This document shows, piece by piece, positions 55,660 through 64,000 of a stretch of DNA of 64,000 bases. The DNA comes from Bolinopsis microptera. Lineage: Eukaryota; Ctenophora; Tentaculata; Lobata; Bolinopsidae. Made by a program: the position numbers and the translations under genes. A model generated the notes under the pieces. The model had not been told where the DNA came from. It did not search any database and saw nothing but the letters and a program-made list of their open reading frames with translations. Where the stretch lies: positions 4,769,246 through 4,833,245 of the forward strand of contig NC_087081.1 in the NCBI RefSeq assembly GCF_026151205.1. Direction: 5' to 3'. The stretch's first letter is position 1. Each line of letters opens with the position of its first letter.

Positions 55660-55815
55660 CCTTACCTGGGGACCCCAGGCTATTATGTTCATAAATAAAG
55701 ATTCGGCGGAATGACAGGCTGAGCGCCGCCCAGTAAACTGGGCCGCGCTCAGCCTGTCATTCCGCCGAATATCTATTATGTTTATGAACATAATAGCCTG
55801 AGGTCCCCAGGTCAG
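55660..55815. repeat. Hairpin repeat with ACCTGGGGACC ends
   Basis: The left arm ACCTGGGGACCCCAGGCTAT..GGCGGAATGACAGGCTGAGCG (55664-55724) is mirrored by CGCTCAGCCTGTCATTCCGC..ATAGCCTGAGGTCCCCAGGT (about 55746-55812). Half-copies occur at 56035-56113 (CGCTCAGCCTGTCATTCCGC..ATAGCCTGGGGTCCTCAGGT) and 35150-35215 (ACCTGGAGACCCCAGGCTTA). The hairpin therefore looks like two head-to-head copies of one unit of about 65 bp. Confidence 0.75.
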
Positions 55816-57084
55816 CCCCAGGTCATTATATGGTACAAGCCTAGCAACCGGTGACACTGACAGTAAGGCCACTGCTGGAAAAATTGAAAGTTATTACATA
55901 CTAGATTCCAGGGTGACTGTGTCCAGATAGAATAAAAATCGGAACTTGGCAAGATTTTATTCCATTTGCAATTCGACTCCATTTCTGCTGCAGAAATGGA
56001 AGGGAGTGCAAAGAGATTTGCCTTCGGCGTTACTGGGCCGCGCTCAGCCTGTCATTCCGCCAAATCTTTATTCGGTTGTGTTAATGAACATAATAGCCTG
56101 GGGTCCTCAGGTAACCTTCGGCGGCGCGCGAAAAGTGGCATGCAACGTATGTCAAGATTTGCGTGCAAGGACTGCCAGGTACGAATTATTCTAAAAATAT
56201 TCATTTTGGGCCAAATAATGAATAAAAGTGTGCAACTATGATAATTTTGAAATTTTAGCCTATCAAAAGACAAAAATCATTAATATAAAATTTAATGCAC
56301 ATTACGTGTTTGCAGTTTGACGGATGTTACTCGTCTAAATTTCTTCGAAGAAGTAGGGGTGCACCATAAAAACAAACTTGCTCGGATTTTAAAAATTTTT
56401 GTACCATTGTTTTCTAGAGACTGTGAGAATTTTCACAGTACCAAATTTGTCATGCCTTTTTGGAAAGATCAGTGAGTTTCGCCTAGGTGCCATATTTGAT
56501 GGTGCGCGGCTTTTAGAGCAAAATTAGCTGTAAAAGTCGCGTAATTTGACCAAATTTGACCAAATTCGTTGATTTTTGTCGTATTATTTGGATATATCTT
56601 CAGTTCCTTGAATGAGATCATTCTGAAAATTGGCGACGACCTTCCAATAGGGCTTCTAGCTACAACTGTCCGAAAAATTTGGTGGATATCGGAGTTAATA
56701 TAATGATCAAAATGGGGCAAAATACGCTGCTTTTAGCTGTAACATAATGTTTGATGGTTGGATATGCTTTAAACTTTTCGGACACCTTTCTTGTAAGTCT
56801 ATAAGTAAGCTTACCAATTTTTGTTGCAATCAGAGGTCGGGAAGGATACTTAATATCTATTTGTTTGAAGAAAATTGTGCTGGCCGAAATTAGCGCTAAA
56901 AAACCATCCTACAGTCGGCACGCGCGGCTCACTGACGATGGCGCACTACCTAGAAGAAGCGCGCACCGCTTATTTCTCGAAATGACCCGATGGCTTGTGG
57001 CGCGCCGCGCACTCAATGAGGCTTCTCGCTAGATCGGCGAGATGCGCTACTGTGCCGCGCCGAGCTGCGATGAATTGACATCGT

Positions 57085-57165
57085 CAATTAACCCGATGGC
57101 CCGATGGCAAGTGCTACAAAGTAGCGCGCACCGGGCCAGACCGTTAACAATGGTCAAATTACGTG
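57085..57165 (+). repeat. GGGCCAGA/GCGCGC dispersed repeat copy
   Basis: GCCCGATGGCAAGTGCTACA, then AAGTAGCGCGCACCGGGCCA, then GACCGTTAACAATGGTCAAA. It matches 2005-2075 (inverted) and 2380-2450 (direct). Confidence 0.7.
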
Positions 57166-58179
57166 TGCGATGGCAAAAAATCGATTTTAAAATGAAACGA
57201 AAATTTTAGGTACACCGCGCACATTTTCGCCTATTTACTTGTATCACGCCGTGACCCCCATTGTCGTTTCACTATAGTGACCTCCATTGTCGTTTCACTA
57301 TAGTGTTTCAGGTTTCTACGATACTGAGGAAGCCGCGCACTCGTGCGCGGCGGGTCTTACAACGTAGACAACTATTTACACGTACCATAGAATGAAAATC
57401 GAGCGCTTAACCGAGCACTTTCATATTTTCACAAAAATGGATTATTAGTTTTTAGTGTTTGATAGTGTGGAATTTTATTATTTACTATCTTTTCATTTAT
57501 CTTCATTAATGTGGTGTCCATACTTATTTCAATGTTTTTATCTTAATATGTCTTCAAAAGGCGACTCTTTTCATTTTCACGATCAATAATGCTTTATCGT
57601 GATTGGTTGATATTGGATTGGTTTTCATGGAACCTCTACAATTATATTGTTAGAGATGTACCGGTGTACCCTTCGACGAAATTTAACCTCCTACACCACC
57701 TGAAGGTTGACCTCTGGAAGCGTTTCATCTTGCTGGAGTCGTATGATGATATTCTTCATTTGAGAGAACTTGCTAGTAACCGTGGTTATTGGAGTAAATT
57801 GTTCGATTTTATTCTTGAGTACAAGTCAATTTGACTTTTGAGACATATAATCTTACAAAGGATCACGTTTAGGTTCTAAATTATTTTAGGATTGTTGACA
57901 TTTGTAAGATTGACATGTTTGATAATAATTATTATCATTATTGTGACATAATGTGTATATTGTTTGAATAGTTTATTTTTTAAAAGTTTCGTACATACTG
58001 GAGCTGACATATAATGATAATAGTAAATAGTACTATATTTACAGTATGCACTGAAGGGGTATCCTAGGAAGTTTCTTGAACTTTTAACAGGTAACCCTCA
58101 ATTAAGTTTCCTATCATTCGGCTGAGTCGACCGAGGAGATCACATAGATCTAATGGATCCTTAGCTACTCCCTAGACTA

Positions 58180-58262
58180 GGTGACACTGGGATTCAATTC
58201 CTGAACATTTTGCGCAGAAGGCGGATGCTCTAACCATGACATGAACGGTAATCCGGGCTACC
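58180..58262 (-). repeat. tRNA-derived SINE-like segment
   Basis: On the minus strand it starts GTAGCCCGGATTACCG and has an A-box-like TGGTTAGAGCATCC and a B-box-like GGAATTGAATCCC at tRNA-like spacing. It does not fold as a convincing tRNA, so I call it a SINE head or pseudo-tRNA rather than a tRNA gene. Confidence 0.5.
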
Positions 58263-58408
58263 AAAAAGAAGCCAAGGTAGCCACAAAAGACTAAACTTGA
58301 GCTGGGAAAGTAGTCGATGATGAATAGTTAATCCCAGAGTTTTAGCGGCTACGTAATTTTTGTTCCAGAGATGGGCTAGGAACCTTATTCCAAGATTCAT
58401 AAATTTCT

Positions 58409-58475
58409 GACACCAGGATTTGAACCTGGCACTGAAGCAAAAGCACTGATTCTCTGATTTGTCGGTCCAGCCTCA
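58409..58475 (-). repeat. Second tRNA-like segment
   Basis: On the minus strand: GAATCAGTGCTTTTGCTTCA, then GTGCCAGGTTCAAATCCTGG. GGTTCAAATCC is a perfect internal B box, flanked by a T-stem-like GCCAG/CTGG pairing. The 5' half is degenerate. It lies about 270 bp upstream of the sulfotransferase start. Confidence 0.5.
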
Positions 58476-58746
58476 TCATTGGCTGACTTCTCAAACCTGT
58501 TCACATAATATATTACATATTTTCAAACTGTCATTGCTGATGAAATATTTAAAATGTTATTTGAGCACCTTTATAGATAATTCAATTTTTTGAATCGTAA
58601 GATATTAATTTAGCTCTATAATATTAATATCTATTTAAAGATGAATTGCTAATTATAAACTTTAACCTAGATGTCACAAAACGGAATGATATAAAGCTTT
58701 TACCTCGATCACAGAACCTTCACCTTACCAAACATTCGAATCAAAC

Positions 58747-61700
58747 ATGAATATCTCAAAACTGTTCAAATATGCAATAATAATTATTGCAACAGTTATT
58801 TTGATAACCTTCATCCTTCCATACAACCCCGAGGAAATTTACAACAACCAAACTGTTGTACAAACTGAACAATCAAGTCAGCTTGACCATCAAGAACGTA
58901 ATAATATTCATAGTGACTCTCATAGTGACCGTGAGGCTCATCATGAGGCTCATGGTGATCCAAGAAGTAGCAAGAAGATGTATGTTATTTTAGTGACAGG
59001 TTTTAGGACTGGCTCAACATTTTTGGGAGAACTCTTTAATCAGAACACAGATGTTTTGTATTTGTTTGAACCCTTCCATCAGAATCATATCAAAGCTCTT
59101 GTCAGAGACAACGCTATCCATGGTTTGTGTTTATAAATGTAAATTTCTGCAGTTATTAGTAAATGCCGGTATTTTTGCCAACAAATCCAGAAGTATTATT
59201 CAGCAGTAGTCCAGTCACTACCTTCAAATCGCAAGACATCTTATTTAAGACGAGATACTCCCCTTGAGAGTTGAGTCCCAGAATGGATTTTGGAAGACAC
59301 GTCTCACACTTGGCATCATGTCCATATGACCACGCCCATCTTCACCCCAAGCACAAACATTTACTTTATTTTTATATATCTATTCTATCAGGTGCTACAG
59401 AAGAGAACACACTACTTGAACAGAGGACAGCGTATCTGGACCAGATGATTAATAATTGCCAGGTTGAGTGGCCAATGTTTGGGGGAATGTCTTTAGGTAA
59501 ATTATACTATTTGCAAATATATACAGAGTGTTACAAGACTTGTATCCAAATTTTGAATGGCTCTCAAAATTTAACAAATGAGACAAACAGTTTAATTTGA
59601 GTATTGGAACATCCTGTATGTCGCATTTCAGTGTAGATAATAATATTTATCTAGGGTTATCTGACATACTCGAATTATCTGCAATACTTAAAAACTTAAA
59701 TATCACAGGTATGAAATGTGGTTCCGCTGAAGAAAATATGAAGCGCTACGGAACTCCAGAGTGCGATAAAGCAGATAAGCGCTGGGACAAACAGTGCACA
59801 CGTAGAGACATTGTTGCTTTAAAGGTTTGTTTTAACACAATGCAAGATTGGAAACATTTATAGTTTCTTAAAAATACAGTTTATTTATAGCTCTGATGTC
59901 ACATTAGGTATATAATAATAATATTTTACTCGTTGTCTTTCCTTAATACCAATTAATTTACTCAATCAGTAACTGAACTATTTACTGATCAGAGTTATTT
60001 AACTAAACCACCCTCTTCAGTTGATAAGACTGCAACGTATCCAGCATTTAGAGCTAGTACCAGGGATAAAGGACGCTAATGTATACGTTATACACCTTAT
60101 ACGAGACCCTCGGGGCACTATGAACAGTCGACTTGGATTCGGAACTTTCTACCTTGACGTTAGTTAATAAAATAAGTTGTTTTACCTTTCTTTGTTTGGG
60201 TAGTTTTTACAAAACGTATGTAATAACATGATTTCGTAATGTACATGTGTAATTTTAAAGCAGGTTTTGCTTTAATCGCTTGCTGCACTGTTGATTGGCA
60301 ACAATTTAGATGGTCATAATATTTCCAGTATGACTAACATTTCGAATGACTAACATTTTCGAATAACAATATCTTAACTAACATAATACTATGTACTTAA
60401 ATGTGTTGGTACAACTATTGAAATAGAAGCTTCCAACCGGGTCCTTAGGGTTATACCCTTTTAGTTACAACCAAATAATGTTACCGTAGGACATAAAGAA
60501 CCTGAAGGTGAAACCAAATAATGTTACCCCAGGACATAGAGAACCTGAAGGTGAAACCCCTTACTCCTGAGAAGATGGGGATAGCGGCAGCTAATCTGTG
60601 TGACAGAGAGTGGGATAATATCCAGTACACTGAGAAACTACCTGACTGGTTACAGGGCAGGTTAGTGGACAGATGCCCCCCGGACCGGACTTCGTTCCCC
60701 CCTCCGCCCTCCCCCTTCGGTTACTTCTTTATATTTTTTCACTCATAAAATAGTCCCTATTTCTCTCCGCCTAGCCTATGGCTACATTTTGTTTATCAAA
60801 AAAGGTGCGAAAAACATGTATTTTGTTGTGGAGAGGTGACATTCAGCACATATCATGATACTATAAGAAGGTCCGGATGTCCCTGGATGTCCCTATAAAG
60901 CTGTGTATAATATAGTTTGTAGGTCTGGATGCCCCTATAAAGCTATATTATAGTTTGTAGGTCTGGATGCCCCTATAAAGCTATAATATAGTTTGTAGGT
61001 CTTGACTCCTGGTTGGTAAAATAGTGCCGCCGTAGTATAGTGTCAGACATCGTCCTATGAGGTACAACGCATTATATCAGTGTATGAGAATTGAGAGTGT
61101 ATGTTACTACAATTAATAATATCATTTGAACAAAACATGGGGATTTGATTAATGTTACCAGGTGTATATAATGTATGTGTGATGTACGGTTCACAGCCAA
61201 CCTTTTAAAACTGTGCATTACATTTATTTAAAACTGTGCATTACATTTATTTTAAACTGTGCTGTACACTTTGTACTACTACATATTTTAAGAGACAAGG
61301 ACACGTTCTAGTTTTCTAGAGGAATATATTTTAGTTTTGACGCACCTCATGGAATTTAAGGAATGTAGCTTTTGTAGTTTTAGTTGCTGAGGTAAAGAAC
61401 TGCAATTTGATATCACATGTTCATGGTGCTGGATCATGAACAAGGGAAATATCCTGCAACTTTTACCAGCCTTGGTTTATCTAGGCATCATTTTTTCGTC
61501 TTCTCCCTTAATAGTCACTGATCTTTACCCATCATTACCCATTTTTACCTATTCTGTGAGCGCTCAATTAATATTATAACATAGTTAATCACATATTTGC
61601 ATAATTAATCACATAATTCCATAATTACTTACATAATTACACAGGTTTCTGCGAGTTACTCACGATGAGATGTCTCTAGAGCCTATAAAGATAGCTGAAC

Positions 61701-62042
61701 GAGTATACGAGTTTTTGGGCAAGAAAATTCCTGACGATATGTCTGATTTCTTAATTTCACATACCACTGTTAAAGAGAAAGGTTAGTACTTCCGGTATTT
61801 AAATAATCAAATTATTAACGAACAATAAATTCGCTATCCATTTACTTGTATTGCCTAATTGCCTAATCCACTATTTAGTTGAAAAATACCAAATAATTGC
61901 AGGTGTTCTTAACACGAGCAGAAATTCAACGGAGGTCCTCGAAAAGTGGAAGAATAATTTGAAGCCAGACATAGTTCGAGCGATTGAGGACAAATGTAAA
62001 AATGTTATGGACTTTATGGGCTATACACCACATCAACCTTGA
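58747..62042 (+). CDS. Golgi carbohydrate (GlcNAc/Gal/GalNAc-6-O type) sulfotransferase
   Basis: Seven exons, 58747-59122, 59392-59496, 59709-59824, 60021-60158, 60533-60660, 61645-61781 and 61903-62042, join in phases 1,1,0,0,2,1 to 379 codons plus TGA, a usual length for this family. A type II membrane anchor (YAIIIIATVILITFILPY) follows a short cytosolic MNISKLFK. A His/Ser/Asp-rich stem (HSDSHSDREAHHEAHGD) leads to the PAPS 5'-phosphosulfate loop VTGFRTGSTFLGELF. The 3'-phosphate site is VYVIHLIRDPRGTMNSR. The C-terminal RFLRVTHDEMSLEP..ERVYEFLG is typical of CHST1/3/5-like enzymes that sulfate C6 of sugars on glycosaminoglycans or glycans in the Golgi. The acceptor sugar cannot be told from sequence. 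The acceptor of exon 5 lies in a local tandem duplication. Confidence 0.95.
60480..60555 (+). repeat. Tandemly duplicated 3' splice-site region
   Basis: CAAATAATGTTACC..AGGACATA(A/G)AGAACCTGAAGGTGAAACC occurs twice about 43 bp apart. The second copy starts exon 5 (CCCCAG|GACATAGAG). The first has TACCGTAG|GACATAAAG, another AG in the same place, so it is a decoy or an alternative acceptor. Confidence 0.75.
60870..61005. repeat. GGTCTGGATGCCCCTATAAA tandem repeat
   Basis: Three copies of about 45 bp, GGTCTGGATGCCCCTATAAA then GCTATATTATAGTTTGTA, in the intron between sulfotransferase exons 5 and 6. Confidence 0.85.
61198..61262. repeat. AAACTGTGCATTACATTTAT repeat
   Basis: Two and a half copies of a 26-27-bp unit AAAACTGTGCATTACATTTA in the same intron. 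Confidence 0.8.
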
Positions 62043-62317
62043 GTTGATAATTACATAATATTATCATAATGGCATGTTTTTTAAAGTGAAAAGTTTTTAG
62101 TAAGTTAAAAGGTTTCGAGATGTATAATACATATAATATAATAATTACATATTTTAGTTGAACCTTTGTCAGTTGGAATTAATTTGATTGAATGTTATGA
62201 GTTATGACAATAATTTTAATGAATTGGGCATTTTTTAAATAGTCAAAGTATTTTATAGGCGAATTAGAAAACGATAAAACCAAATATGGTTTTAGATAGA
62301 TAATTTGATCTATCTAA

Positions 62318-62537
62318 AGCAAGGTGGAAGCTCCTAGGTCATATCTTGTGTAGTGCTGATGACTCCCCCGCAGCATTAGCGTTAAAGTTTGCTGTCACAA
62401 CAAACTGTAAAGGGCGCATCGTAAGAATTTGTTCAAGATTATTGTGAATGATTTGACCCGTAGAGGTTTACAATTTAACTATTTGAATGATCTTAATAAG
62501 CTTAAGATATTAGCCAATGATAAAGTTGCTCGGTGAA
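62318..62537 (+). mobile_element. LINE C-terminal remnant, frame-broken
   Basis: WKLLGHILCSADDSPAALAL resembles the conserved LGH.LR..DD.PA tail of non-LTR retrotransposon proteins. It is followed, after a frame change, by NDLTRRGLQFNYLNDLNKLK and ILANDKVAR ending in TGA. Short, degenerate and without 5' parts. Confidence 0.55.
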
Positions 62538-63539
62538 ACAAATTTTTACTCTAGCTGTCTTGATCTGTACTGATCACCATTTTAGGATCATTTCTTGATT
62601 TTTTTAATGGTGTGAACAGTTTCTTAATAATAATTTCTATTAATATTATAGATTTAAAATGTACCAGTTCGATGTATTTTTTGTTTCAGGATAAATATCA
62701 TTATCATAATATATGTGTTATGAACTATTTGACATTTGTGATAGTGAATTTATTAATTTAGTTTCTGTTGGAAATTGCAGTGTTTTACTTGGCTAAATAA
62801 AAAATAGACCAAAGTTATTAAATTTGACTCAAAATACTACACTTTGTTTTAAAGAGGAGGACGTGAAAAACAGGAAGCAAGATTATTTAAAATTAAACAC
62901 ATTCACTCAATACAAAATAAGATACCTTTTTATTTTACTAAAACTAAATTGTGAAACAAGTCCATTGTTTTTATACATATACATATAACTCTTTTCATAT
63001 AGCTGGGAACGTCATGTATTAATTTAATAAATATGGGAACGTAATGCTACATCCTTCATGTTCAAAGAAAGGAACAAGAAAAATCTCTCCTTTAAATAAT
63101 CCCTCCTGTCGTACAAGAGGTCACGTGACTTCGCCGGGGTCACGTGATCAGGATCATCCTGCATTTCCAGACTCCTACAGAGAACACAGTGATAAGACCA
63201 GAATTGCAGTTAGGATAATAAGAACTCTGTGACTTCAGGGTAGGACTTCAAATATAGATTATTTTACCATGTTGGGTGTTAGCCCTGTAAAAATACGATG
63301 TAAATTGTATAAAATACATGATATTATTATCTACCCTGATAATGTCTCTCGTAGATAGAACAACACGACCCCGGCGTCTTGACACGTGATAGCCTGCTAA
63401 ATTATTTTAATTAGTCACGTGCTATATTAAATTATTAAATAAAAGTTCTAAACAAGGGATAGTTAAAAGTAACGCCTGAGTCTAATATTTCCCTAAAACA
63501 AATAACTAAATATGGGGGGGGGGGGGGGGGGCCAACCAT

Positions 63540-63612
63540 ATTAAAGTATATTAAAGTATATCCCCGGGTCAAAATCGGAAAAAATCCTACATTTTAATAT
63601 ACTTTAATATAC
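63540..63612. repeat. Short inverted repeat with CCCCGGG core
   Basis: TATTAAAGTATATTAAAGTA on the left and TACTTTAATATAC twice-like on the right form short arms. The segment TATTAAAGTATATCCCCGGG, TCAAAAT matches 1289-1315. Probably the end of a dispersed repeat. Confidence 0.5.
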
Positions 63613-64000
63613 CTACATACAATTAGAAGATTTATATTCTTCGTTAAGATTTACATGATGAACTATATTTTCCCTCAGATTCGCAAGATAAGCCTGTTTT
63701 AGGACTAGTACATGAATTTCCATCCAGATTGGTCCAAAATTGGCTGAGCTATGAGCTTTAAAAAATATGCCCATATTTGGGCATACGCTTTTGCCCAAAT
63801 TCGCTTTCGCCCAAATTCGATAAAATTTCAATATTCTTTAATGAGACTAACTCTATGTGAAAGATATACCTCAGTGTTTGTTGAATATAGTGGATACTAA
63901 GTAAAAAGACCTCCATGAACAAAATTGGGAAAATTGCACATAATATCTCGGTTCAGAATACTAGCCAAAATGACTTCATTAAAATTGAAATAACTCAGTT

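Larger units (their letters stand above)
53893..58746. other. Transposon-derived mosaic, no intact gene
   Basis: GC-rich dispersed repeat blocks, hairpins and tRNA-like pieces dominate; individual units are listed separately. Sequence at 56330-57370 shares blocks with 1.1-2.45 kb, including TTACTCGTCTAAATTTCTTC, GTCGTTTCACTATAGTGACC and TGCGCGGCGGGTC. The open frame at 57589-57834 (LHLRELASNRGYWSKLFDF) resembles the C-terminus of a LINE or other transposon protein but is too short to assign. Confidence 0.5.
62043..64000. other. 3' flank and intergenic to window end
   Basis: Contains a LINE remnant (62318-62537), a run of 18 G at about 63514-63531, and a repeat (63540-63612) sharing TATTAAAGTATATCCCCGGG, TCAAAAT with 1285-1320. 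No gene is supported; the right edge is AT-rich with no recognisable exon. AATAAA at 62796 lies beyond the LINE remnant. Confidence 0.5.

Noticed and set aside
58180-58475. Functional tRNA genes
   Set aside because: B boxes are good, but the acceptor and anticodon arms do not pair convincingly.

Overview
This is metazoan nuclear DNA. Protein-coding exons are short, separated by GT..AG introns with phase-consistent junctions. The families recognised are animal or general eukaryotic ones: an OST3/OST6 oligosaccharyltransferase subunit, arfaptin, rhodopsin-class GPCRs, an SRCR-domain secreted protein and a Golgi carbohydrate sulfotransferase. The sequence is AT-rich, full of microsatellites, minisatellites and inverted-repeat transposons, and has interstitial TTAGGG-type repeats. 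The proteins diverge clearly from vertebrate relatives, which suits a non-vertebrate, possibly early-branching, marine invertebrate. The species cannot be fixed from this window. Several genes carry single-base frame breaks or an in-frame stop, so residual assembly indels or decaying alleles should be kept in mind.

Layout. 1-3.5 kb: intergenic repeats (telomere-like CCCTAA units, GC-rich dispersed repeats). 3.57-7.76 kb (+): complete eight-exon MAGT1/TUSC3-like gene. 9.4-15.2 kb (+): three phase-matched small exons of an unrecognised Gly/Asn/Tyr-rich protein, split by a 4.4-kb foldback-type element stuffed with CCT-rich repeats. 20.4-30.2 kb (+): arfaptin, with a Pro/Ser-rich first coding exon showing two compensating frame breaks and eight exons encoding the whole AH/BAR domain; the upstream small exons could be an alternative 5' end. 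Its introns hold a minus-strand retroposed insert with target-site duplication, two abutting TA-flanked inverted-repeat elements, a LINE 3' fragment and a long CA repeat. 30.2-37.3 kb: gene-poor. 37.3-38.6 kb (+): class A GPCR. 40.7-41.5 kb (+): intronless orphan ORF. 43.2 kb (+): frame-broken small secreted-protein ORF. 44.3-47.0 kb (-): orphan secreted protein whose exon-2/intron-2 boundary has been amplified into about seventeen 79-bp units, each with a copy of the splice donor. 47.7-48.7 kb (-): single-exon divergent GPCR. 49.9-52.4 kb: TIR element and a perfect 149-bp-arm palindrome. 52.6-53.9 kb (-): two-SRCR secreted protein interrupted by one in-frame TGA. 54-58.5 kb: transposon-derived mosaic and tRNA-derived SINE-like pieces. 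58.7-62.0 kb (+): complete seven-exon carbohydrate sulfotransferase, followed by a LINE remnant.

Function. The OST subunit (ER), arfaptin (trans-Golgi membrane curvature and Arf/Arl effector) and sulfotransferase (Golgi lumen) all belong to the secretory pathway, but there is no sign that they form a regulatory unit. The two GPCRs and two secreted proteins look like independent lineage-specific genes. The strongest non-routine structures are the splice-donor minisatellite, the foldback satellite element, the perfect palindrome and a TIR family sharing TACCTTAC(A/G)AGAC ends. All of these need comparison with other copies in the genome.
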